Of a stretch of DNA of 64,000 nucleotides, positions 27,506 to 35,496 are shown piece after piece (within the stretch, counting starts at the first letter, position 1; each line of letters opens with the position of its first letter). This DNA comes from Muricauda sp. SCSIO 64092. Its GTDB lineage: Bacteria; Bacteroidota; Bacteroidia; Flavobacteriales; Flavobacteriaceae. Under the pieces are notes generated by a model. The model saw nothing but the letters and a program-made list of their open reading frames with translations. It was not told the origin of the DNA and made no database searches. The DNA lies in assembly GCF_023016285.1 (NCBI RefSeq), contig NZ_CP095413.1, positions 1,736,001 through 1,800,000 on the forward strand, read 5' to 3'. The translations under genes and the position numbers were made by a program.

Positions 27506-28418
27506 GCTTTCCTGCTTTATGGGATAGGTCCAGAAAAACATCTTCAATGCCCGCCCTTATTTTCGACACCTCTACATCAATAAATCCCTGTAGTCTTAAT
27601 TTTCCCTGAATGCTTTCGGGAGATAAGGCTTCGGTGGTGATGAGATGCAGGCATTCCCCAAAAGGCAGCACGCTATGGGTAAAGGACTGTAGCCTTAAAT
27701 GTTTGAGCAACTGATAGGTACTATTGGTTTTTACGGCAAACAAGGGCCGCTCAAATTGCCCCATCATTGCTTCAGGTTCATCTATCTTAAGGATTTTGCC
27801 CTCTTGAATGAGCGCAATTTTGTCACATAAGGTAGCTTCGTCCATATAGGGCGTGCTTACCAAAATGGCAATGTTCTTTTCTTTCAGACTTTTGAGCATA
27901 TCCCAAAACTCTTTTCGGCTAACGGCATCCACCCCCGTTGTGGGTTCATCCAGGAAAAGGACCGAGGGTTTATGGATCAAAGCACAGGACAGTGCCAGTT
28001 TTTGTTTCATCCCTCCGGACAGCTTTCCGGCAAGCCTTTTTTTAAAGGGTTCTATCTGCACGTAGATGTCTTTGATTAGGTCATAGTTTTCATCGATTGT
28101 CGTGCCAAATATGGTAGCAAAGAAGGACAGGTTTTCTTCAACGCTCAAATCTTGGTACAATGAAAATCGTCCGGGCATATAGCCCACCCTTTTTCGAATT
28201 TCCCGATAGTCCTTTTCGATATGGAGCCCATCTACAAAAGCTTCTCCTTCATCTGCCAAAAGAAGGGTGGTGAGGATACGGAAAAGGGTCGATTTCCCTG
28301 CCCCATCGGGGCCAATAAGTCCAAAAAGCTGCCCACGCCCAACATCCAGGCTTACCTGGTCCAAAGCCTTGGTGTCCTTATACCATTTACTGATATTTTG
28401 AATACTTATGGCTTTCAT
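27498..28418 (-). CDS. ABC transporter ATP-binding protein, first NBD (YbhF N-half-like)
   Basis: A 306-residue ATPase with Walker A GPDGAGKST (36-44), canonical signature LSGGMKQKL, Walker B SVLFLDEPTTGVD and a C-terminal extension of about 80 residues after the NBD. The start overlaps the HlyD gene stop by four bases (ATGA). In E. coli YbhF both NBDs are fused in one chain; here they are two genes in the same order. Confidence 0.93.
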   Translation of the reverse strand: MKAISIQNISKWYKDTKALDQVSLDVGRGQLFGLIGPDGAGKSTLFRILTTLLLADEGEAFVDGLHIEKDYREIRKRVGYMPGRFSLYQDLSVEENLSFFATIFGTTIDENYDLIKDIYVQIEPFKKRLAGKLSGGMKQKLALSCALIHKPSVLFLDEPTTGVDAVSRKEFWDMLKSLKEKNIAILVSTPYMDEATLCDKIALIQEGKILKIDEPEAMMGQFERPLFAVKTNSTYQLLKHLRLQSFTHSVLPFGECLHLITTEALSPESIQGKLRLQGFIDVEVSKIRAGIEDVFLDLSHKAGKHA

Positions 28419-29329
28419 TCTTCAGGGGCTGGATTAAAGAGTACTTCTCCCGGCATTCCAATTTTTAGGGTACCGTCATTGACCACCGTTACCTCCAGCC
28501 CATAAACCAGGTTCACCCGTTCCTCTTTGGTCTCTATGGTCTTTGGGGTAAATTCTGCTTCATCCGCTATCCAGGTGACCGAACCGATCAATTCCCTGTA
28601 ATCATCCTCTCCTTTATCGATACGAACCCTTACCTCATCCCCCAGAACCACGTTCTGAAGTAGTGTTGCACTGGTGTAGGCTTTCAATTTTATATCATCG
28701 AGATTGGCTACTTTAAAAAGTGGTGTGCCATGGCCTACCAGTTCATGTTCCTCGGCAAATTTTGTGAGGATTGTTCCCGAAATGGGGTTAATTACGGTAT
28801 GGTCCCTAATCTGTTGATCGATCAATGCAATTTGCGCTTCCAGGGGTTTTCGTTCGGACAGGATCGCCCTATTGGCAATGCCGATGTTGCGTTGGGTGGT
28901 TCGAATACGTTGATCGATCAAATCGACCCTTCCGTTGTAATCGTCAAGTTGCTGTTGGGTAGCCGCTTTCTGTTCAAACAATCGCAGGGTTCGGTCCCTT
29001 TCCCTGATCAGATTGCTTCTGTCCTCCAAAAGGACCGCTACTTCGGGCGCTGCTTCCTGTACCTTTAGGTCCAATGCATTCAATTGGGCCTTGAGCTTTA
29101 AGCGTTCCAGATGAAGTTGAACGGTGTCAATGAGTCCCACGACGGCCGAAGCCGCTACTTGCTGCCCTTCCTTTATATCAAATTTAAGGAGTTCCCCACT
29201 GCCTTTGGCGCTCACCATTACGGTGGTCGCTTCAAAATTTCCGTACGCATCGGCCTTGCCATTATCATTGCAGGACATCAAACCCAGCAGAAGTAATGCG
29301 ATAGGGAAGTATGATTTCATAAATTTCAT
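28415..29329 (-). CDS. HlyD/EmrA-family membrane fusion (periplasmic adaptor) lipoprotein
   Basis: A 304-residue adaptor with lipobox LLGLMSC. Beta-barrel and lipoyl halves (VMVSAKGSGELLKFDIKEGQ; HTVINPISGTILTKFAEEHE) flank an alpha-helical hairpin (about 70-175) rich in Gln, Arg and Leu. It would bridge the inner-membrane ABC permeases to the TolC channel encoded just upstream. Equivalent to YbhG. Confidence 0.93.
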   Translation of the reverse strand: MKFMKSYFPIALLLLGLMSCNDNGKADAYGNFEATTVMVSAKGSGELLKFDIKEGQQVAASAVVGLIDTVQLHLERLKLKAQLNALDLKVQEAAPEVAVLLEDRSNLIRERDRTLRLFEQKAATQQQLDDYNGRVDLIDQRIRTTQRNIGIANRAILSERKPLEAQIALIDQQIRDHTVINPISGTILTKFAEEHELVGHGTPLFKVANLDDIKLKAYTSATLLQNVVLGDEVRVRIDKGEDDYRELIGSVTWIADEAEFTPKTIETKEERVNLVYGLEVTVVNDGTLKIGMPGEVLFNPAPEE

Positions 29330-29330
29330 G

Positions 29331-30593
29331 TTATAGTTGTCCTAAAAGGGTTAAATATTCAATTTGCAGTTGTTGGAGCTGTGTTTTATTGAATTCCAAC
29401 TCTTGTTCCGAATTAAGGGTGGCATTCAACTGGGTGACATAGTCCGTGGCATTGATGACCCCATTATCCAGTTGGACCCTGGTTTGCGCAAGGATATTTC
29501 TTTGGAGGTCCACAATACCGCTATTGTTCGAGATTTGCTGTTGGGTTGCCTTTATCCTTTCCTGATATTCCCTGGACTTACTTTCAATATCAAAGAGAAA
29601 CAGTTCGCGGTCCACTTCAACTTGTTCTTGTTGGAGTTGTAGGCGTTGCCGTTCCTTTTTTCCCTTGCCAAAATCGATAAAATTCCAGTTGAGTTTAACA
29701 CCGCCCAAAGCGTAGGTAGTAGTGCTTAGATCGGAAAAATTCAAGGGGTTGGGATTGCCAATACCGCCTTGGGCAAAAAGGGAAATCTTGGGAAGGGTAC
29801 TGGCGGCAATGGACGCTTCCTGGGCGGCATAAAAAGATTTTTGACTATCAAACAACTGGTTTTCAGGCCTGTCCACAGTACGGGTATCGGGTGTAAACAA
29901 ACCGGGTACTTCAAATTGCACATCCCTAGGAAACGTCTTGCCAGTTAACTGCTCCAGTAATAAAAAATAAGTCGCCATGTCCCTATCGATGGAAACGATG
30001 TCCGAAACAAGCTCAAGTTGGCGCACCTTGAGTTTGGCGACCTCACTTTCCAGTGCAGTGCCATTTTCATAGGCTGCCTGCATTGTTCCGATATTGGATT
30101 CCAAATCCTCTTTTGAGTTCTCAAAGATCAATTGTTGTTTTCTGGAGAGTAATATGGCAAATAGCAGGGTGTTGACCTGATCTTTTAGGGTTCGTAACTG
30201 GACTTCCAAAGAATTTCTGTTCACGCTCGCAGAGGCCGTTTCAATCTTTTTTTGGGCCTTGGTCGTTCCGCCATCATACAGATTGTAATCGATGTTCAAC
30301 GCGGTATTCCAGGTCTCCAGGGGAGCCTGAATGGCCATGGTTCCCAAATTGAGCTCAATGTTCTCGCTTTGGACCTGTCCCCTTCCCTCTATACTGATTT
30401 TGGGCAATGCATTTTTGGAGATTACCGCCAGACCAACCGCTTCAATTTTGTCAATAAGGGTGGCATCCTTTACCAATGGATAATTGGTATGGGCCGCCTT
30501 GTACAATTCTTCCAATGCTATGGTGGAAGGGGTAATCTGGGCATGAAGACCACTTAAAAAAAGTATGGGGAATAGGAGGGTCAGCTTCTTCAT
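29331..30593 (-). CDS. TolC-family outer-membrane efflux channel
   Basis: A 420-residue protein with a signal peptide (LFPILFLSGLHAQ) and two repeats of the outer-membrane efflux protein fold; long amphipathic helices (ALESEVAKLKVRQLELVSD; QERIKATQQQISNNSGIVD) form the periplasmic tunnel. It is the first gene of the export operon; its start lies 13 bases downstream of a palindromic operator, which overlaps the presumed transcription start. Confidence 0.93.
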   Translation of the reverse strand: MKKLTLLFPILFLSGLHAQITPSTIALEELYKAAHTNYPLVKDATLIDKIEAVGLAVISKNALPKISIEGRGQVQSENIELNLGTMAIQAPLETWNTALNIDYNLYDGGTTKAQKKIETASASVNRNSLEVQLRTLKDQVNTLLFAILLSRKQQLIFENSKEDLESNIGTMQAAYENGTALESEVAKLKVRQLELVSDIVSIDRDMATYFLLLEQLTGKTFPRDVQFEVPGLFTPDTRTVDRPENQLFDSQKSFYAAQEASIAASTLPKISLFAQGGIGNPNPLNFSDLSTTTYALGGVKLNWNFIDFGKGKKERQRLQLQQEQVEVDRELFLFDIESKSREYQERIKATQQQISNNSGIVDLQRNILAQTRVQLDNGVINATDYVTQLNATLNSEQELEFNKTQLQQLQIEYLTLLGQL

Positions 30594-30605
30594 TGATATT
30601 TGCGG

Positions 30606-30621
30606 TTAACCATTTGGTTAA
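30606..30621. promoter_or_regulatory. TetR-type operator 1 (downstream of the tolC -7 element)
   Basis: Perfect palindrome TTAACCA-TT-TGGTTAA, located 13 bases upstream of the tolC start codon and 2 bases from the presumed -7 element. A repressor bound here would block initiation or early elongation. Confidence 0.75.
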
Positions 30622-30623
30622 TG

Positions 30624-30656
30624 CAAGTGTACGAACAAATCCCGGAATCAACCAAA
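30624..30656 (-). promoter_or_regulatory. Presumed promoter of the tolC export operon
   Basis: On the minus strand TTTG (30656-30653) and TACACTTG (30631-30624, one mismatch to TAnnTTTG) are separated by 21 bases, within the known range for Bacteroidota. The two 16-bp palindromes flank this promoter on both sides. Confidence 0.5.
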
Positions 30657-30660
30657 CATT

Positions 30661-30676
30661 TTAACCACTTGGTTAA
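30661..30676. promoter_or_regulatory. TetR-type operator 2 (upstream of the tolC -33 element)
   Basis: Perfect palindrome TTAACCA-CT-TGGTTAA, between the tetR stop codon and the tolC promoter. It is 55 bases from operator 1, centre to centre, which is about five helical turns, so both sites face the same side of the DNA. Confidence 0.72.
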
Positions 30677-30690
30677 TAATTAACAAAAAA

Positions 30691-31302
30691 TTATGGCACA
30701 AAGCTCTTTTCAAGGAAATCCATCACAAGCTGTTTGCGTTCCTCCATCATATGCATATACGCTGTATCGGTCACTTCAAAAATCTTAAGAAATACCGGTT
30801 TGGCAATATGGGGAAAGACGATCAACGACATGATGGTAATCATAAAATGGGGCACCGGAATCGATCGTAGGATGCCTTTTTGCTGTTCTTCCAATACCTG
30901 TAGGAGAAAGTTTTGAAATATGTTGTTTTGTTCCAGTTTTTGCAGCAGTTTATTTTGGAAATTCATTTGGTTCCGGGCTATCTCGTTCAAAATAAAAATT
31001 GGGATGTACGGATTTTTGATAATGGTGTCGGTATAGTTAGACACCATTTTTTCCACTTTTTCCATGACCGGTGCATCTCCAGAAAGGGCATTCGTGAGTT
31101 GTTTCGACATCAGGTCCACGGCCCCATCCATGATCTTTTCAAAAAGTGCATCCTTACTACGGTAATAATAGTGCAACATGGCTTTGTTGATTTTTGCCTC
31201 ATCGGCAATGGCCTGCATCCGTGCCCCGGCATATCCATGTTGGATGAAAATCTTCTTTGCCGCCCTTAAGATTTCCATTTCCGTGTTTTTCCTGCTGTCC
31301 AT
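30691..31302 (-). CDS. TetR/AcrR-family transcriptional repressor
   Basis: A 203-residue regulator. The ATG at 31302 (MDSRKNTEMEILRAAKKIF) is the family-typical start; a longer frame of 16 more codons has no support. The N-terminal helix-turn-helix is clear (AGARMQAIADEAKINKAMLHYYYRSKDALFEKI split over residues 25-60). The C-terminal ligand domain is poorly conserved, as usual. The gene lies just upstream of the tolC-hlyD-ABC operon, on the same strand, and is itself preceded by a matching palindrome, so it probably represses both itself and the exporter, like CecR with ybhGFSR in E. coli. Confidence 0.92.
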   Translation of the reverse strand: MDSRKNTEMEILRAAKKIFIQHGYAGARMQAIADEAKINKAMLHYYYRSKDALFEKIMDGAVDLMSKQLTNALSGDAPVMEKVEKMVSNYTDTIIKNPYIPIFILNEIARNQMNFQNKLLQKLEQNNIFQNFLLQVLEEQQKGILRSIPVPHFMITIMSLIVFPHIAKPVFLKIFEVTDTAYMHMMEERKQLVMDFLEKSFVP

Positions 31303-31359
31303 AATCCTTACGTTCTTGGTATGCAAAAATGAAGAATAAATTTGAAGCACGTAATTATT

Positions 31360-31375
31360 TTGACCAAATGGTTAA
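31360..31375. promoter_or_regulatory. TetR-type operator 3 (upstream of tetR)
   Basis: TTGACCA-AA-TGGTTAA, one base off the perfect palindrome seen at the two other sites, 58 bases before the tetR start codon. A further half-like TTGGTCAA follows at 31380. This would give autoregulation. Confidence 0.65.
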
Positions 31376-31526
31376 ACTTTTGGTCAACTTTTTGCCCGGA
31401 TCATTACCGGTTGAACGCTATTGAAACAGGTCAAAATGGATTGGGGACCACTTCCTTTTCTTTTTCCTATAGCGCATCATTTTGTGTAACTGCACGTCCT
31501 CAAAAGCGAAATTTAAAATTCATATC

Positions 31527-32006
31527 ATGAAGCATCATTTTACCATTATGGGGGTTATGGCGCTATTTCTGGGAATTCAGGATACATTTTCCCAATCCTG
31601 TGAAACCATGTCAAAGGAAGAAGCGAGCCAGGTCGCTGAAGGCCAGGGCAATTCGGTTACAAGTGCCAACTCCGGCTGTACGCCCTCGGCATGCCGGGGG
31701 GCAAAAACCAAGTTTGGTGAAGCAAAGGTCATATCCGATCTAAGGCTTAGCCTGATCGCGTTGAAATCAAAAATGGAGAAGCATGGCACCATCAATTTCA
31801 ACCCACGATCGTATGACATACATGATATTGTTGGAGAAACGGATGACCAAAGCCTACGGATTATTAAAAATGAGATTGAAATCATTGAAAAGGAACTGAT
31901 CCAAAAATTAAATGCACAATTTCCGGATAACGAATTCCCCACGAACAAAGCAAAACAGGTCACGGCCCTAAGGGCAAAACTTTCAATTTTAGAGAAGGCA
32001 TTATAA
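31527..32006 (+). CDS. Small secreted protein of unknown family
   Basis: A 159-residue protein; the ATG at 31527 starts a signal peptide (HHFTIMGVMALFLGIQDTFSQ). After it come three cysteines (SCETM; GCTPSACRGAKTKFG) and then a charged region likely to form two helices (VISDLRLSLIALKSKMEKHG; LRIIKNEIEIIEKELIQKLN; VTALRAKLSILEKAL). I do not recognise the family. It ends 33 bases before a membrane protein gene on the same strand, and the two are probably co-transcribed. The cysteine arrangement could bind metal or form a disulfide. Confidence 0.7.
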   Translation: MKHHFTIMGVMALFLGIQDTFSQSCETMSKEEASQVAEGQGNSVTSANSGCTPSACRGAKTKFGEAKVISDLRLSLIALKSKMEKHGTINFNPRSYDIHDIVGETDDQSLRIIKNEIEIIEKELIQKLNAQFPDNEFPTNKAKQVTALRAKLSILEKAL

Positions 32007-32039
32007 GGCTCTTTTGTTCAATTGAAACCCATTTCAAAC

Positions 32040-33077
32040 ATGAAAAGGAAATTGATCAGTACAAGCCTGGCCTTTTGTTTCGCAGTACTGTCCATTACAG
32101 GGGTTTTGTTCTATTTCTATGATTACAAAAAGGGAATAGCAGCTACCCATACCCTCTTTGGTTTTCTTTTTCTCGTAGGTGCTTTTTTCCATATTAAAAC
32201 CAATTGGAATAGCCTGAGAAGCTACTTCTTGAAAAAAGGGTTGAATTCCCATTTTATTTTTCCAGGGTTTATGTTTCTACTCCTATTGACTTTGGCAATT
32301 ACCGATTCCGAACCCGTATCAAGTCTTATGGACCTTGGAACAAGCTTAAGGGCAAACCAGAAAAAGGACGTGGAAAACAATAGCTTTATGGCCATCAAAA
32401 AGAATTTGGGAAGTCCCAACCAGTTGGAAATTGAATTGGTCGCCGGGGAGCACTACTGGCATCCCCAAATGGCCATTTGGTTGGAGACCATGGAAGGCGA
32501 ATACCTCACTTCGCTTTATGTGACGCATGCTACTGCCAAGGGAACCTTCTTCGGTGGACGAACAAAGGAAAACTTTAAAAGTTTTGATACCCAACAACGC
32601 CAATCACAAGAGTATAGAAGAGTTGATGCACTCCCTGTATGGTCCCCTGGGCGAGGTGTGCAACAGGCAGATGGCCTTTATGCCCCCAGTCCCGAAAACC
32701 CATTGCCAGATGCCGTTTCAGGGGCTACAATATCAAGTAGTTTCCGTCTAAGGACGTCTTTTGGGGGCACTCCAAACAGGGTGCGTTTGCGCTTGGAGAT
32801 CAACGTGGCATTTGATGACAATGAATTCTACTCCGAATTTGATTTTCCCGAAGATGAAATTTATCACAATGGAACGGGTCAACTAGGTCAACCCTCCGTA
32901 ATCTATGAAGCCGTAATCGATTTAGGCAATCCTGAAAGAACCTACTATCTAATGGACTTGCTGGGTCATGGTCACCATTCCGGTCAAACGGGATCCATTT
33001 ATCCAGATCTGAAAAGGCTGACCACCGCCAAAAAAATCGTGGAGCGGATTCTAGTGAAAACGTTCAGGGCTGAGTAA
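32040..33077 (+). CDS. Membrane protein with DUF4405-like N-terminus and DUF2271-like C-terminal domain
   Basis: A 345-residue protein. The true start is the ATG at 32040; the longer frame begins at TTG. Residues 1-100 hold three transmembrane helices with His residues (THTLFGFLFLVGAFFHIKTNW), similar to DUF4405/cytochrome b561-like proteins that may bind haem. The periplasmic part starts near 130 with HPQMAIWLETMEGEYLTSLYV and later PDAVSGATISSSF, resembling the DUF2271 family of predicted periplasmic proteins. A redox or respiratory role is likely, but this is inference from fold similarity. It is followed by a convergent SigZ-like gene. Confidence 0.7.
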   Translation: MKRKLISTSLAFCFAVLSITGVLFYFYDYKKGIAATHTLFGFLFLVGAFFHIKTNWNSLRSYFLKKGLNSHFIFPGFMFLLLLTLAITDSEPVSSLMDLGTSLRANQKKDVENNSFMAIKKNLGSPNQLEIELVAGEHYWHPQMAIWLETMEGEYLTSLYVTHATAKGTFFGGRTKENFKSFDTQQRQSQEYRRVDALPVWSPGRGVQQADGLYAPSPENPLPDAVSGATISSSFRLRTSFGGTPNRVRLRLEINVAFDDNEFYSEFDFPEDEIYHNGTGQLGQPSVIYEAVIDLGNPERTYYLMDLLGHGHHSGQTGSIYPDLKRLTTAKKIVERILVKTFRAE

Positions 33078-33144
33078 TACGTTTTTTGGTCATTCCATGG
33101 AAAAGAGCCAGTGAAAAATTGAATTTTCCAAAGCTAACCCTTAG

Positions 33145-33675
33145 CTAATCCCCACAACAGTCATTGGGTTTTTGATGGCAAATAATGGTTCCCCTACCTG
33201 CCGATGAGATATGGCAGCATTCCGCAAACATCTGCCTGAGCTTTTTTCTTCCACGTTGTATCTTGGAACGAACCGTGACATAGTTCATGTTCATTTGCTC
33301 CGAAATTTTTTTCTGGGGGATATTTTCCAATTCCGATAACCTCAACAGTGTTCTGTATTCTTCTGGGAGCCGCTCCACAAAAGGCACTATGCATTGGCTA
33401 AGTTCTTCAATTACATTTTCGTCATCCTGGGACTCATTCGAGAAATCATTTTCCAAAACCTCCAGTTTCCTTTTCTTGGCGCGGTAGTAATCGATAATGG
33501 TATTTTTTGCTATTCGGTACATCCAACTTTTTAAATTCTCCACGGTTTCCCAATTGCTCCTGGAAAGTTTTAGGAAAATCTCCTGGGTCAGGTCTTCGGC
33601 ATCCATGATGTTATCCACCCTTTTCTTCACATATCCCAATAACGGGTCATATAGTTTGTTGATTTCGTTACGCAT
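33145..33675 (-). CDS. SigZ-like ECF sigma-70 factor with cysteine-rich tail
   Basis: A 176-residue sigma factor with region 2 (LYDPLLGYVKKRV; AEDLTQEIFLKLSR; LKSWMYRIAKNTIIDYYR) and region 4 (ERLPEEYRTLLRLSELENI; YVTVRSKIQRGRKKLRQMF). The C-terminal 25 residues carry four cysteines (AECCHISSAG, then NDCCGD), which is the mark of SigZ-type factors and suggests a metal- or redox-sensing clip. No anti-sigma gene is adjacent. It is convergent with the DUF4405-like gene, ending 67 bases from it. Confidence 0.9.
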   Translation of the reverse strand: MRNEINKLYDPLLGYVKKRVDNIMDAEDLTQEIFLKLSRSNWETVENLKSWMYRIAKNTIIDYYRAKKRKLEVLENDFSNESQDDENVIEELSQCIVPFVERLPEEYRTLLRLSELENIPQKKISEQMNMNYVTVRSKIQRGRKKLRQMFAECCHISSAGRGTIICHQKPNDCCGD

Positions 33676-33754
33676 ATCATCAGTTAATTAGCATGAGTTC
33701 GAAGTAACAATTTGGTTTTAGTTTTAATTTTCAACAATTTGCTTTTTTGTCAGG

Positions 33755-33813
33755 TCGAGCGCAGTCGAGACCTCATCAAAGTACTCGACTTAAGGCTTCT
33801 CGACTGCGCTCGA
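33755..33813. repeat. Inverted repeat with 16-bp arms (TCGAGCGCAGTCGAGA)
   Basis: TCGAGCGCAGTCGAGA at 33755-33770 is exactly repeated inverted at 33798-33813 with a 27-base spacer that itself contains ACTCGACT. The same kind of sequence appears once as a half (GAGCGAAGTCGAAG) near 57737. This is probably a dispersed short palindromic element of the genome. TCGAAGTAACA just outside the right arm also occurs at 33699. Confidence 0.65.
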
Positions 33814-33899
33814 AGTAACAGCACATATAGCTATTGACATCTTAGCCTACATGATTTCCCATATCGAACCGACGTTACAATAAAACAAACCCAGTCTAA

Positions 33900-34059
33900 G
33901 AGCCTGTTTGGGAATTTGTGATTGGAATTGTTATAGGCCATTTTTGTGCGGAACGAGGCAAAATTTTTGTGCATAGCCATAGTTATGGACTAAAATTTTA
34001 ACAATGTGCCGTGCAAAAAGGGGCATAAGAAAACAATTGACAAATTCCCAAACAGGCTC
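33900..34059. mobile_element. MITE-like element of about 160 bp with 20-bp terminal inverted repeats
   Basis: The ends GAGCCTGTTTGGGAATTTGT (33900-33919) and its inverse (34040-34059) match exactly, and the flanks carry the same TAA (or CTAA, counting one end base) on both sides, as a target duplication. Inner sequences also pair imperfectly (GGAATTGTTATAGGCCATTTTTG versus CAATTGT-TTCTTATGCCCC), so the whole element can fold. It has no coding capacity. A GAG-type end and TAA/CTAA target resemble IS5-family elements, from which it may derive (inference). Confidence 0.7.
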
Positions 34060-34295
34060 TAAGTTGTAGACGTTATTTTTTAGGAATGATGCAACATACT
34101 ATCGGTTTTTCGGTAATTTAAGCATATCTCCGGATTGTTGCGCAAGGAGAAGATTTTTGGAACATTGGTCCCGGTAAATGTGCTACAAATGGTATGGGAG
34201 GACACAATCTCAAAAAAAAGGTCGCAGAATACCCTAAATTTTGGTGGTATGTATTCTTTATCCGACCTTTTTGATAAAATTACACAACACTAAAA

Positions 34296-35285
34296 ATGGG
34301 GGTTGAATTCGTTAAACTAAAAAACAAAAAAGGAATGGAGATGGAAATCTCCAATTACGGAGCAACCCTAATATCCCTAAAGGTTCCAACTCTTGAAAAC
34401 AGACAGGTAAACGTGGTCGCAGGATTACAATCCCCCGATGTATATGCCCAGGAAAGCTATCAGAGGCACAATCTTTTTTTGGGAGCCTCCATCGGAAGGT
34501 ATGCCGGGAGAATTTCAAACGGGACCTTTGTCCTCGAAGACCATGTTTATCAGTTGGATGAAAGGGATGGAGTGCATCTGCATGGTGGCAAACAAGGTTT
34601 TGACAAAAGGACATGGGTTTTTGAAAAGGTTAGCCATAGGGCAAATCCCTTTGCCATACTTAGCTACCACAGCAAACATATGGAAGGGAATTATCCGGGG
34701 GAAGTGGATGTTGAGGTGAAATACCAATTGTTGGAAACGAATGCCGTAAAAATCACCTATTCCGCAACCACGGACAGGCCTACGGTACTGAATTTGACCC
34801 ATCATTCCTATTTTAATTTGAACGGTCATGGTTCCGTATTGAACCATCTCCTGCGGATCCATAGCGAAAAGTATCTGATTGTCGATCCTTCCCTGCTGCC
34901 CACGGGAAAAATAGCACCTGTAAAGGATACCCGGTATGACTATAGGACCATGTCAAAAATTGGGAAACAGGGGTTTGCCGGACTTGATGATACCTTTGTA
35001 CGCTCCAAGACGCTCTTGGCTGCATCAATGTGGTCAAGGGACAGTGGAATATATATGAAAATCTTCACGAATCAACCCGCCATGGTCATATATACACCTC
35101 CCCAATTCCCCAATTTGAATTTTGCCCAGGGGGCATCTTATGATAAGTATCCGGCCATATGTTTTGAAACCCAAAACTTTCCCGACGCCCCGAATAAGCC
35201 CCATTTTCCTTCAAGTGTACTTTTGCCGGGAATGCGATATTTAAACGAGACCGTTTTCGATTTCAGTTCAAAACCTACACTATAG
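34296..35285 (+). CDS. galM: Aldose 1-epimerase (mutarotase)
   Basis: A 329-residue cytoplasmic-looking enzyme (no signal peptide) that interconverts alpha and beta anomers of sugars. Family features in order: ISNYGATLISLKVP, GRYAGRISNG with the conserved Arg, LHGGKQGFDKR, the catalytic His in LTHHSYFNL, GLDDTF, and the catalytic Glu in CFETQNFPDAPN with the closing LLPG. It leads a short plus-strand run with a GH5 and a GH3 gene, fitting use of glucose released from beta-glucan. Confidence 0.93.
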   Translation: MGVEFVKLKNKKGMEMEISNYGATLISLKVPTLENRQVNVVAGLQSPDVYAQESYQRHNLFLGASIGRYAGRISNGTFVLEDHVYQLDERDGVHLHGGKQGFDKRTWVFEKVSHRANPFAILSYHSKHMEGNYPGEVDVEVKYQLLETNAVKITYSATTDRPTVLNLTHHSYFNLNGHGSVLNHLLRIHSEKYLIVDPSLLPTGKIAPVKDTRYDYRTMSKIGKQGFAGLDDTFVRSKTLLAASMWSRDSGIYMKIFTNQPAMVIYTPPQFPNLNFAQGASYDKYPAICFETQNFPDAPNKPHFPSSVLLPGMRYLNETVFDFSSKPTL

Positions 35286-35496
35286 CCCACAAGCTCGCCT
35301 ATTGCATTATATGATTACGCCCTTCACCAGGGGTACCGAGTTGTAAAACAGCATTTGGACCTTAAGGATTTCCCATATGGGTATCTTTTGGAAGATTAAT
35401 GGTGCTATATGCTACATTTCTATTAGCATTTACATCATCACCACTATCCATTACATCCTTCTTTGACTAAATTTGAGTGTAAAAATTGCTGTCAGG

